NCBI GenBank assembly: GCA_014529385.2
Contig: CM043967.1
Location: 129,063,182-129,127,181, forward strand
DNA from: Adiantum capillus-veneris
Taxonomy: Eukaryota > Streptophyta > Polypodiopsida > Polypodiales > Pteridaceae
Length of the DNA stretch: 64,000 bases
Direction: 5' to 3'
In this document: positions 35,601-46,655 of the stretch, in pieces
Numbering within the stretch: position 1 is the first letter of the stretch
How the letters are laid out: each line of letters begins with the position of its first letter
The notes under the pieces: generated by a model
The model's database searches: none
The model's input: the letters and a program-made list of their open reading frames with translations, nothing else
What the model was told of the DNA's origin: nothing
Position numbers and translations under genes: made by a program

Positions 35601-35690
35601 AAGATATTGGAAGCTTGAGTTGAAGAGATTCGTTTCCCTCTACGACCTCGTCCATGTATTGAAGGACTTGCAAAACACAACAAAAACCAG
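32607..35690 (-). pseudogene. Nine-exon ParB-like domain / N4-N6 DNA methyltransferase fusion
   Basis: Exons are inferred from frame and GT-AG sites: about 35690-35152, 35045-34813, 34687-34480, 34340-34202, 34111-33892, 33862-33711, 33630-33501, 33375-32951 and 32733-32607. Exons 1-2 read like a ParB/sulfiredoxin-like domain (RVRVLRDDVSGLKSSFAKEG, then MFYVWEGNHRTVAW). Exons 3-5 are a helical linker. Exon 6 has a methyltransferase motif IV-like DLPFGG; exon 8 has the SAM-binding motif LELGCGTAPVLAA followed by AAVDSD. Motif IV before motif I is the permuted order of bacterial-type N4-C/N6-A DNA methyltransferases. Introns show this copy is eukaryotic. Damage: TAA at 35165, TGA at 34865, a TGA in exon 9, an exon 5-6 gap of only 28 nt, and a phase mismatch at exons 7-8. 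The 5' end may lack exons. Family call is by motif; confidence is moderate. Confidence 0.65.
34305..34425 (-). repeat. Direct duplication of the start of exon 4
   Basis: The phrase TATGTGTTGAAGG..AAATGTCCAAG with GCCAAAGA occurs twice on the minus strand: 34340-34305 (used exon) and about 34425-34376 (degenerate, with a TAA). It is a local duplication inside the intron. Confidence 0.65.
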
Positions 35691-35773
35691 TTTATTTACT
35701 ATATTGAAACTGCCTCTAGGAGTCCATGACGCGGATGCCTAGAGGTTTTTTTCTTTTTATTTTATTAACTTTC

Positions 35774-36300
35774 CAAGTTACATGGCACGCCATGTAACTC
35801 GCTAATATCAAAAATATTTCCACGGTAACTTGCCGAGTTACGTGGCGATGGTCCCTCCATGCATATGTCCACGAGGCATTGCCACCAGGCAACTCGGCGA
35901 GTTACGTGGCATGGGGACATGACATCTTGTCAGCTTGGCCACATGTAGGAATGAGTGACGTGGTAGTGCTAAGCGGTGGTGCCACGTAACTCGCCAAGTT
36001 ATGTGGCATTTGGCATTTCCAATAAGTAACGCCACATAACTCATCAAGTTACGTGGCGTTGCCACTTGGCAATGCCACGTAACTGACCGAGTTACGTGGA
36101 AAAGTTGACAAGATATCGTGTCTGCATCCCACGTAACTCGCTGAGTTATGTGGTGGTAATGCCTCGTGGACATATGCGTGGAGGTACCACGTCAACCGGT
36201 GAGCTACGTTGCATTCCCTATAAGTAACTTGGCGAGTTATAGAGGTGTACCACACATCAAAATCTCGTGCTTTGGGAGAAAGGGAAACTCGACGAGTTAG
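35774..36300. repeat. Palindrome array B, half-site CGAGTTACGTGGC
   Basis: About ten imperfect palindromes built from GCCACGTAACTCG and its complement. The clearest are 35981-36007, 36031-36057, 36074-36099 and 36128-36153. Degenerate copies lie at 35820-35846, 35881-35910, 36186-36212, 36222-36240 and 36286-36298. A first copy at 35776-35799 has the halves in the opposite order (AGTTACATGGC-AC-GCCATGTAACT). Spacing is about 25-60 bp. It lies just upstream of the methyltransferase pseudogene and against the end of the gypsy-B LTR match. Confidence 0.9.
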
Positions 36301-36379
36301 TCGCGTGATGGATGTCATGGTTGAGCGTGGACTGTGGGAAGTGGGTATGGTCTATCTTGCATACACCCATGTACCTGTA

Positions 36380-37628
36380 GTAGGGAGAGATGTAAAGTTG
36401 TGCACTAGTATTTCTTCGCAAGAAGGTTGTTGATAGAGATTTTTGCTTGAATGCCTTCAAGAGAAACAATTAGGACAGGAGAGAGATGGAGATAGAAGTA
36501 ATAGAAGACATGGAGGCATAGGTTGGGCTTAGAGATGAAAAATAAAAATTCAGAAAAAAAACAAAGAAAAAAAAACCTTACTTATTAGCCCCTTTGAGAA
36601 AGTTTTCCAATTTGATGATGATGGCAAGAGATAGAAGACTTCGGCCTTGATTGGCTAGAGTTAATGTTTACAAGGATACTTTCAAGTTTAGCTAGCCTTT
36701 CTCAAAGGCAAGTGTAGGGCTAAAGGCTAATTTGGCATAAATCCTCCCACTCCATCTTGACTCAATTTTAAGGAAGTAGAGGTCCCCTTTTATAGGTGAA
36801 GGGAACCCCCAAGGGTTACACAAGAAAGAGAAGAGCCAGTGTGAACAGGAACTGACAAAGTTTGAAATGGGTTGTCCTTACATGATGTGGGAAGACTGGG
36901 ATCCACCATTTTGATCAATCTCCTCAATTGGGTCTCCATATAAAAAAAAGTAAAAATAGGGACAAAACATGACTCCGATTTTATATACTTTTTTCAATTA
37001 GGATTGGAACATTGTGTTAGAAAATTATAAAAATAGGGTACATTTCTGGCAGCAAAAGTCTCCTTGTGGTCCCCTTCGCCTAGACTTTCATTTGATTCTA
37101 ATGGGGACACGGTACACCTCTTGCAATATGAAAGCATGACATTGATTCTTGACAAAGTTTGTAATCATTCTTGCAATAATGCATTAAAATAGGCGTAAGT
37201 TTTAAAATCATGCAAGCTAGTGTCCCACTAGGATTTGATTCCTTCTAGTAGCTATTAAAAAGAAATATAAGAAAAATATGAAAAATACATAGAATATATA
37301 TATACATATATATATATATTGGATGCTACCCTAGATAAAGGATCTAGCTAGGATGTAAAATGATAATGAGATAGTAGAAAGAAAGAACCAATGTTTTTTG
37401 CCCCAAGTTAAAGAAGCGGAGCAATTGATGCTTTTTTCCATAGTACTTTCTAACAATAAATTAAGAATATGTTACCCTTGAGATAAACATTAGGATGAGA
37501 TAGAAAGCTTATTATTATTCTTAGATATGCATATGTATATTATAGGAAATATACTTATGTATCTAAAAAGTTGCAAGATAGATCTTATAGCATTTGTTTC
37601 CACTATGTACGTATCACAACACGACATC
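36380..37628 (-). repeat. Gypsy-B 3' LTR (partial)
   Basis: A polypurine tract (minus strand AGAGGGGGTGGA) ends near 37629 and is followed by a TGTCGTGTTGTGATACG LTR start. The LTR region runs left to about 36380. It is AT-rich with a (TA)n patch at 37297-37320. No gene is seen in it. Confidence 0.6.
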
Positions 37629-37758
37629 CACCCCCTCTAAACCTACACATCCTCTGGTATGTGTAGGTTTAGAGCATTTGTTTCCACTATGTACGTATCA
37701 CAACATGACATCCACCCCCTCTAAACCTACACATCATCTGGTATGTGCCAGATGATTT
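37591..37758 (-). repeat. 84-bp tandem duplication over the polypurine tract and LTR edge
   Basis: The segment beginning CATTTGTTTCCACTATGTAC occurs at 37591 and again at 37675. The duplicated unit includes the CCACCCCCTCT polypurine complement and the first LTR bases. A small hairpin (ATCATCTGG...CCAGATGAT) lies at 37733-37756. Confidence 0.85.
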
Positions 37759-37767
37759 TTTGCACTT

Positions 37768-39656
37768 TCAATTCCCTTGTAGATATTCCATGATTTCATC
37801 TACATTGATAGCTTCCAACACTTCATCTTCACTTTGATCTTCACCTGTATATTTCTCTTCCTCCTCCTCAATATCTTCTTGATCACTGTCTCCTCTTCTG
37901 TTAAACACCACTTTGATCCTTTTTCCTTTAATGGAAATATTTACTTCTGTGCCATCTAGTTCAAACAAGTTGTAAGTAGAATTTTCATGCACATACTTTA
38001 CAACATACGATCCATGGAACTTATGCATGACTTTGTGTTGGTTATCAAGGCTACTATCATACACTAAAATCCAGTCACCATTGTCAATTGGTTTACTCCT
38101 CAGCCGATTTTGCTTATCAAAGTAGTCCTTGTTCTTCAAACTTGCAGTTTTGAGTCATTCTTTGCAGCCTCAATGTCTCCAAGTCTGCTCTATATTTTTC
38201 TTATGCGCAATGCAAGGAGGCCTTCCCTGCTAATCTCTTCTTGCCAAGCTAGTACATTCCATGTGGAAATTGTATCTTCAATCAACATCACTAGCTTTGA
38301 CCATACATCAACTTTGCAGGCATATAGCCAGTTTCTGAGCTATGTGTTGTACGATCATCCCATAAAGCATATGGCAACAGTTTTGGCCTCTCACCAAACA
38401 AGCCTTGGCCAAAGATTTGATGATAGGAGGATGCCCTCTCTCACTCTTTCCATTGCCTTCAGGGTTGTAAGCTGTAGTAAGAGAAAGATTGATTCCTAAT
38501 CTAAAAAAATACTCCCTTGCTTCCTCGGCATCTAGTCCACCTCTATATGCAATGATCTTTCCCACACAACCATAACGGAAAACACCTCATCAAGAAGAAA
38601 TTTTCACATAGCTTTTGTGGTTTTAGCTCTTAATGCTCACCCTTCAACCTGGTTAGTTAGGTCCTCTTGTGCAAGAACTAAATATCTCATCTGCTAGAGT
38701 CCTAAAGGCATTGTGACTAGATCCACAACCCATATATAGTGCATGGCTAGTGGATATGTAGGGTGCAATGCATCACGATGTTGGACATTTGAATACATTT
38801 GACAAGTTACAAATGACTCTACCAATTGAGATACATCTTTATACATAGCCTTCCACCAATATTTTTCTTTCAACTTGGAGAAGGTTTCCCACACACCCCT
38901 GTGTCCATCCTATAGACTCTCACGAAACTCTTTCATGAGATTTACTTGAGTCTCCTTTTTATATATAACCCTTTGTGGTGTAGCACCCTTTTGTTTAGGA
39001 TGCTTCCACAAGTAACCATCCCTCAAAAAGGACCCTTATGCTTTCCTACATATCCTCTTGAATTCTTGTTCAAACCAATCATCGTGTTTTGTTAGAGTAC
39101 TCAAGTAGTTTTTAATAAGAAGCCAATTACCTTCGTAGACTCTTTCAAGCACAATTCAAGTGGATTAGTCATACAGACATTTTTACCTTTGACATGAGAG
39201 ATAGAATAGAACTTTTTGCATGCATCATCTCCCTCATCAATCATCTATGACTCATATTCATACCTTTCCCTTGATAGCATATCTGCCACTGTATTGTCTT
39301 TACCTATAATGTGCTTAAACTTGGGATTTAAGGACTTAATGTAGGCAATCCACCACAACATAGCAATTTCTGGTGTTGAGAAGCTTGTAATCATCCCAAG
39401 AAGTGGTAGACAATCTGTTTCTACAACCACACATGCACCAATTAGGTACTCTTTTCCATTTTTCAAAGCTGTAACCATACCCCATAACTTTCTCTTTATC
39501 TATGGATAGTTTCTTTGGCGAGCACTTAATACCTTTTCTCCAAATCTCACCACATACCTGTGTCCTTCTTCGTCATCTTGCCCTATTTCCCATCCAATTT
39601 CTGTAGGACTGGTGTCTACTATCACAATTAGTGGCCTTTGACACTCATAGTCTACG
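37768..39656 (-). pseudogene. Gypsy-B RNase H and integrase (minus copy)
   Basis: RNase H: DTSPTEIGWEIGQDDEEG and RFGEKVLSARQRNYP (39757-39500 frame), then KNGKEYLIGACVVVETDC and KHIIGKDNTVADMLSRERYE (39478-39245). Integrase: zinc-finger region KYWWKAMYKDVSQLVESFVTCQMY, core first Asp in WVVDLVTMP, then IAYRGGLDAEEAREYFF, where the second catalytic Asp appears as Tyr, and NPEGNGKSERGHPP with the Glu. A GPY/F-like C-terminal tail lies at 38139-37768 (GDWILVYDSSLD, FHGSYVVKYV) and ends in an acidic stretch. Stops and frameshifts separate the pieces. Confidence 0.8.
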
Positions 39657-40009
39657 GAGAATCCCAAAATCCGACCGAATAAAATCGAGCAAACCATAAA
39701 CCGAGCAAAACTTATATTTTTTTTAACACAAAATTGAGCAAACCATAAACTTTGCAAAACTTACAATGGCTTTTTATATCCTTGTGCCAAAAACCTTCCA
39801 TCAACATTGAAAATAACCAAGAAGGTGTATCGCATCTACAAATCAAAATGGAGAGCGCAATAACTAAAATATTACCGCACGAGAATATTCGAGGCTAAAG
39901 TCAATACCCATTAGCACATATCAACCAAAAAGCTACTTCTCAAAACCATTGCAAGGTCCACAACCCTTCAAGGCTGCATCAACACCCGTGAACCTCCAAG
40001 TGCTTGGAC
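39657..40009. other. Sequence downstream of the MULE gene
   Basis: Begins sharply at the end of gypsy-B homology with CGGAGAATCCC. It has two copies of AAAAT(C/T)GAGCAAACCATAAAC near 39685 and 39730. This could be the outer part of the MULE, but no matching inverted repeat was found beyond 43157. Confidence 0.35.
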
Positions 40010-43000
40010 TAACTCCAATTTTATTAGAGCAGCCTGATGCATGAACTCATGAGCATGAGGGTCAAGGCCAAGTACTTGCAGAAATATGAAGTAAATGTGC
40101 TTACATGGCATATACACAAGGCGCTTGCTTTATCGGTTTTGAAAGTCCTCGCAAGTACCTCTAGGAAAATCTGACATTGTCACAGAGTATGTCACTCCCT
40201 TTGCAATTGACCCCACAGTCTTAACATAGAAAACATGTGTTTCATTGCAAACCACAATGACCTCTCGCACCAACTCTGCTGCCATGGTTCTACCCACTTC
40301 AATCTTGCCATGAAACTCCTTTGTTAATCGTGACCTCCATTTCACAATCTTTCCATCTCTAAATTTGGGACGGATGCTGCTAGGAACTCTTTGGTTCAAT
40401 GGAACTGTTTCATGCATTCTTGTTGCTGATGTCACTACAACAAAACCATTGGCTTGCAATTGCGTTACCTCTGGAGGTTGCAAATTTGTGGCCTCTGCAA
40501 CCACCCAAACATCGGGAGCTGGACCTGGCGGCCCTTCAACTATGCTGTGAACCTTCCAGGTGTGCATGTTATTGGAGTTACAAAACCAAATGAACCCTTC
40601 CACAAGGCCTCCCTGTTGTGAACCCGATGGAGGATATTTTCTGCGACCCCAAAAACAAGGAGCTGGCACCCCTATTTTGGCATCCATTGAACAATCATTA
40701 ATGAACCACCCACATTGGTCTCCATCTTTTGACACCACACCAAAACAAGTCATCTTTCGCCCAGGTTTTGTTCTACATATTGTCCAAACTGACTTTTCTA
40801 CGTTTACTTTGGGATATGGGACATCCCTTGGAGTTTTTTTTTGTGCTGAAGCCCACCAATTGAAGTTGTCATTGTAACATACTCTATCCTGTGGCTATCC
40901 TCCTCCAAGACAATATTTGCATCAGCAAAAATTGGCCTCTTTTTTCTAATACTCTTTTCTTGGAGTATATTTCTATTCATTTCAGGACTATTGACACCCA
41001 TTTCATGCATTGAAGAATGTGTGAGGTCAACTAGTTTCTTTCCTGCTATGCTGCTGAAGCAGATGAAGGTTGGTTCATGAAGCGATCTAACAAATCTTTA
41101 ATGCCGGGACCGGTGGAGCTACCAACACCTTTCAAATAGGCATTATATTTCACACTTTGAAGCACCGCTAAAGCCATATCTGCACATGCTGCCTCATACA
41201 AACTTATGTGATCCTTATAGCCAACAGAGGCACGCATACTAGCATGTTTTGACTCAGACAAGTTTGTATTAGGGACAAATATTCGTGCAGCATCTTGTGA
41301 TACAAATCTTTCTCCCCAATGAGGCACTCGTACATCCCACCAAGCCAGCCATGTCTCCAATGAAGCAATCTCCCCTTCAATGGCCATTCCTGTTTTCCAA
41401 AATCTTCTAAGCTCTCCCTTACAATGCTCAGTCTCATTCTCTGTAGGTGCAGTTCTCCACTTGCGGCACAAAATCTTGTGCTCCTCTTGAAATGCGGAAC
41501 GGATGCACTTTCTAGTATGTCGAACCATACTTTGCTCCCAATGAAACAAACATGATCTCTCTTTGTTTGGAATAGACCTCTTTGCTTCTCCAAAATAAAC
41601 AGTACGCACAACAATCCAATTGGCACTTGCTTCATTTGCCATAAATCCCCTAAACTCTGGCTTATCAAAACCGTGTTCCTTAACCACATTGTTCAGCATC
41701 TTCCAAAATTCAATCTGAGCATGTTTATTTTCCACGCTAAACTCAGCAGTTGCAATGGTGAGCAGCTCTCGTAGGTAAGGGTCATAGACATGCGCTAACA
41801 TAGTCGGCCATCCTTGTACACGGTGAACATGATCAAAGTGCACTTACATTTGCTCTAAATTACCTCCAGGGCGCATCCGATTCACCAAATCAACTCCACT
41901 GCCCGGTCCCTTAATTGACATTTTAAATACATGAGGTTGTACCTTATCACCCAATTGGCCTGGGAAAAGGGTACTATGGATGAAAGGATACCTACACTTG
42001 CTTTTCAAGTCAAGCACTGCCTCAAGACCCTTTGAAGTGATATTCTTTGATCTTTTTGCAGACTCCAAACTTCGTTCCACTCTCCTTTTATTTGACAGGG
42101 GAGTCATACTGTCAAGGAATTCAGCAAATTCCAGATCTTCAATCATAGCACTTGCAGTTGAACGTGCTCCAATAAGCTTTTCCATGATAAGGTCATGAGT
42201 GGTGGCCCGCTCCAATTGTTTCGCAGTCACCAAAGGGTCCCTACTTGCACGATCAAGCAACAATTCATCTATGTGACTTTCAACCATCCGACTCCTCCCT
42301 TCTGCACATGGATGATTATGTTCTCCAAGATGCAAAGCACACCTAGTACAATTATGCTTATCTCTAGGCAAACAATAGTAAATAACTGCAGGACATGTAG
42401 AAACACATTCTGGAATTTTTCCACAATGAGTGCATACTAGTGTGCCATACTGAGAAGAGATCAATCCTTTAGGACTAGATTTAGCAAGCCGACCTCTCCA
42501 TTGAGACTCATTGAACATATTTGAGCGCAAATAAAATGGACAATCAATGTTGATGCAGCGCTGCCCAGAACATCTACTAAATCTGACAACGCCATTAAAA
42601 CTATCACTACTACAAGTGACATACTCCGTCCACATGTGACTATCACGTCTTTGCTCCATACCACTCATACCTGAAGAATTACTAGCTGGCGGTAATTCAA
42701 AAGCAATATACCCATCATAATGAGCTGGGATCTCATCAGTACAGACCACTTTCTTGGCTTGATGGAGGGCAATATATAAATTTCTTTGCAATGGCATGCA
42801 CTTAATCATGTCAATCACACTTTCCTTGATCTCTGAGAGAGGTACTTTCTTGTCTTTCTTGTCTTGAGAAACTCTGCCAATGCCAGCATCAATCTGATCC
42901 TCACTTCTCATATCCACCTTGTAGAACTGGTGCTGCTCATGATCAAGCATAAAAGTTTGTTCACCATCTGCTGATATAGTAGCTTCTACCTTGACTTGCG

Positions 43001-43157
43001 GTCCAGATAATGTTAATGGATGAAGACAGAAATTAGCATCAGGAAGCTCAAAATGTTCTTGCAAAGAAGCAAATGTCAAAAAATAAATTCTGGTATCAAA
43101 CATAAGCACTAACTTCTGTCCACGCCCTGGACCAAAAACTGTAATGCATCTCCCCAT
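40010..43157 (-). pseudogene. Mutator-like (MULE) transposase
   Basis: The ATG at 43157 is preceded by an in-frame TAA. The first 437 codons include a Cys/His-rich region (CTHCGKIPECVSTCP, then CTRCALHLGEHNHPC) like WRKY/GCM1-FLYWCH zinc fingers. After a TAA at 41844 the same frame continues 265 codons with HFDHVHRVQGWPTMLAHVYD, then GFMANEASANWIVVRTVYFG and CLFHWEQSM, the core of MULE transposases. The position where I expect the second catalytic Asp (FMAD) reads Asn. After frame changes near 41040 and 40860, the C-terminus (40860-40010) ends in a SWIM-type zinc finger with CEDF and MPCKHIYFIF, split by a TAA at 40130. It would cut and paste its own element; this copy cannot. The first Cys of the usual CxC pair seems lost. 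Confidence 0.85.
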
Positions 43158-45127
43158 GTGTTAATAGCGTGCTGAGCAGAAGGTTGCCAATATTAGAAAG
43201 CAGTGGCATGGTTTTAATTGATACAATGGGTCCCTCTTAAAATAGACTGATATGCTTAAAATCCTATTCATAACCGCAAGCCGCCAAGAGGATTTCATGT
43301 TCGTGTTCCCAGGAACAACAATCATAGCTTTATAAAATATATTATAATAAAAATAATTCACTTTGAGTTTTAAGATTTTCAGTGAATCGTGCATAGTAAT
43401 GACAAGCGAATTTCACCTACCCTCGTCAGTATCCCATGCACAAACCCCAAATACCCTCTCCAACCAAATTTTAGAATGTTTGCACAATGTTGAGCTACGG
43501 GCATGGTCACGCGAGGCTTAGTCAAAACCAAGGCCTGGCAGTCTCTTACAAGAGCTCAGATATGGTCGGCACAATTCCCTTTTGGGGTGGCAGATTGGTT
43601 GTTGCATCCAGTGCTAAAGCCCGCACGTTGTTGGTCAGGGAAGATTGATCGTCCATTGTCATCTCCATGCCGAAAACTGCGCCATCACTAATGACTTGTT
43701 ACGGGCGTCGCCCACCTCAGCACACGCGTGAGGTGCCCAATCTGGAGCACCCTGTGTGTAGTGCTCGAAAAAAACTTTTTTCCAAAACATGGCAAACCTA
43801 CATATGTGAAACAACATAGGTAAATTGACAAAATTTGAAGGCTTTTACACCGAATTACACTAAATTTTTCAAAATTGTGTAGGTTTTTTCACCTTTAAAT
43901 ATAAAATTAAGAAGTAAATTTCAAAATTTGTAGGTGGGATTACACTAAATCTAGTTTTCTTTTTAGCACTACCTATGTGTAAACATACTTACATTGAAAC
44001 AGTGTTAGGAAAAAATGATTTTCACAAACAAATCTGAATCGAATTTTACAATACTAGTTAGTATTTTTATAAAATTACACATATTTTTTGTGTATATTAA
44101 ATCGGTCATTAAAAGGGCAAGGCAATCAAGAGATCTTTATTGCAAATTTTTTTAGTAGATCTCTTGCGCCAATCTGGCCAATCGATTGCGCTAGGTTGCA
44201 GGCTATTTTAAATACCTTTACCCTTGCATATATGCCGTTTTTAAATGCTCCTACTCGTTTTACTTGGTGAGCCAAAGACTCTTTTCCAAGTATTTGAACA
44301 TAGTAGCCACCACTTGGCATTAGATTTTAAAAAAAAAAACAAAGCTCTAAGTAAAAATGAAAAGCTACCAAGTTAATAAAATAAAAAAAGCTTGTGAAGC
44401 TATTGTTATGAAAAGAGGGCAATTGAGCTAAGTTATGAAAAGCTACCAAGTTAATAAAATAAAAAAAAGCTTATGCGTTAGTTTGTGAAGCTACCTTTGT
44501 GAAGCTACCTTGAAGCTTTTTTTAACCTTAAAGGCTATCTTAAAGCTTTTCTTAACCTTGAAGCTTTTTACAGCGCATAAAGGCTTTTCATAACATTGCG
44601 CTCTCTTGAAGCTTTTTTTAACCTTAAAGGCTATTCATAAAGGCTTTACAACCTGCGTTTTTTCAGTAGACTATTCATAAAGCCTGCATTTTTTCAGTAG
44701 ACTATTCATAAAGGTTTTACATGTAAAAACCTATTCATAGAGACTTTACAACCTGTCTTCGGTTACTTGCTGCATCCACGCCTGCAATTTTCCACGCCAC
44801 TAGCATTGACAGTTTGCGCTAATCTCATGGACACCTTGCGTTTCAACCTCAGAGACCTTGTCTCTTGCGTCTCTTGCGCTACTTCAGCTTACGCCCTCTG
44901 AGGCAATCATTCTCTGCAGTAAGAGTAAATCTCCGTCAAATCTTGCTATGCAATCCTTCTGTGCAACATTCATTCTCCTTCAAATCTTGCCTTCAAGACT
45001 CAATCTCTGTAGCATGCCTTAATCGCTAAGGAAACCCTAAACGCCAAGCTCAGAGTTCGAATACAAATCGCCATGGGGAGAAGAGAGTCTTCCTCGGCTC
45101 TAAAGCCTCCTACCAAGTACCTTTGTA
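43158..45127. other. No gene seen; AT-rich with short direct repeats
   Basis: From 44390 to 44760 phrases such as AAAGCTTTT.TTAACCTT and CTATTCATAAAGGCTTTACAACCTG recur. Nothing codes convincingly, and no terminal repeat of the MULE was found. Confidence 0.4.
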
Positions 45128-45930
45128 AACTACCTGTAGCCATCCACGCTGGCGTGGATGGCTCTACAGGTAGTTTTTTTTTTCAATGTTTAAGATTAAG
45201 TTTTGTAAGGCTACTAGTTTAAATTTAAAATTTTTGACCCTTTTAACGAATACAGAAAGATTTTGTATAGCTTTCTGTCGATTATAGAAGAGTAAACTAA
45301 ACTACAACAGAGAAAGATTCTTAGCCTAAACTCTTGGATTTACCTATCGATAAGCTCTCTCTAGAGATTTGCAGAGTTGAATAGCTTCTCCAAGAACTGT
45401 CTGTAGCCATCCACGCCGACGTGGATGGCTAGGAGTTTCCTGGGGCAATTTTTGTGATTTATGGTGTCTCATAGCCTCTGTTAGAACTGTCTGTAGCCAT
45501 CCACGCCGGCTTGGATAACTACAAGGAATTTTTGAATATGAGAATTTTCATCTATAGATAAGCTTTCTATAGAAATTTTCAGAGTTTCATAGATTCTATT
45601 AGAATTGTCTGTAGCCATCCACGCCGGCGTGGATGGCTAGAAGGAATTTTTGAGTTTGTGAATTTTTATATAAATAAACTCTCTCTGGAGATTTGCAGAG
45701 TTACCTAGCTTCTGTTAGAACTATCTGTAGCCATCCACACCGACGTGGATGGCTAGAAGGAGTTTCTTGGGACAATTTTTTTTTGCAGTGATTCATTCTT
45801 AGAAAGCTCCCTCAAGCCATCCATGCCAACATGGATGGCTAGAAGGAATTTCTCAAGCTGAAATTTTATAGTTGGGCATGCCTTTTTTAAATATGTTAGC
45901 TCCCTCTTGTGATCAACGCCGACTTGGATG
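45128..45930. repeat. Palindrome array C, core CATCCACGCCGGCGTGGATG
   Basis: Seven copies: 45128-45175 (extended to ~48 bp by CTACCTGTAG arms), 45404-45431, 45494-45521, 45612-45639 (perfect 28-bp palindrome TAGCCATC..GATGGCTA), 45728-45755, 45815-45840, and a decayed one at 45911-45930. From the second copy on they are 87-118 bp apart and embedded in a loose tandem unit that also contains GAACTGTCTG and GATTTGCAGAGTT. Confidence 0.92.
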
Positions 45931-46352
45931 CTTTGATGGATGATCAATAAATAAAGTTTTTGATGTTTTTAATTCTCCATTTTAAAATTTAAGGTCAGAA
46001 CTCGAGCTCGAAGGCTCGAATTCATGTTTAAGTCTTCAAGTACCGAGGTCGCCATTGCTTCAATCCACAGAGGGGCCCCGGTGAGATACCAGAGTCAAGG
46101 ACACGGTGAGTTGCCACATCTGTAGAGAGAGAGATTGAGGTTGGTTAATCTTTCTTTCCACTGAGCACTCTCTCTCACACACACGAGCATAGAATGTGTC
46201 TGGCTCTCTCACACGGACACACGCAGAGATGCAGAATTTGCCCCTCTCTCTGACACCCATGAGCATGTGCAGAAGATTTGGATTCTATAATGTCGCTTTC
46301 TCACCGTCTCTCTCACATACACAATGTGTGTGCCTGTTGTGGTGTCTGTTTC

Positions 46353-46378
46353 GGGGGGGGGGGGGGGGGGGGGGGGGG
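46353..46378 (+). repeat. Poly-G run of 26 bases
   Basis: An uninterrupted G homopolymer flanked by CT/CA-rich sequence. The length may be inexact because such runs are hard to assemble. Confidence 0.9.
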
Positions 46379-46560
46379 CAAAGCAGTGGAGTCGGCTTTT
46401 CACACGTATGCAAGTAGTTTTCACCATTGATTTTAAAACTTAAGAAATTTGAGTTAAGCGAAAGTAAATCAATGCCCTGTAGGCAATAACATATATTGAG
46501 TTGAAGCTAGTTAAATGAAAATGGTAATAAATTTGGGTTTTTTCCCAGCAGCGGTAAGGG

Positions 46561-46561
<1 letters not shown>

Positions 46562-46655
<94 letters not shown>

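Larger units (their letters stand above)
36380..39656 (-). mobile_element. Gypsy-B, minus-strand copy (3' part)
   Basis: Contains RNase H, integrase and a 3' LTR of the same family as 26108-32085, in inverted orientation. 38588-39656 matches the reverse complement of 31072-32085 almost base for base over long stretches. 36380-36665 matches the reverse complement of the LTR start of the plus copy. The 5' end is cut at about 39656, inside RNase H, by sequence next to the MULE gene; the LTR end is cut at about 36380 by array B. Confidence 0.85.

Noticed and set aside
1-36300. Endogenous giant-virus insertion as the source of the kinase and ParB-methyltransferase
   Set aside because: No capsid, polymerase or packaging ATPase was seen, the methyltransferase has spliceosomal introns, and the genes are separated by retrotransposons.
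39657-45127. Terminal inverted repeats for the MULE
   Set aside because: No reverse complement of the CGGAGAATCCCAAAATCCG-type sequence was found to the right of the gene.
23781-45930. CRISPR-like appearance of repeated palindromes
   Set aside because: The genome is eukaryotic, spacing is irregular, spacers are similar to one another rather than unique, and no cas genes exist.
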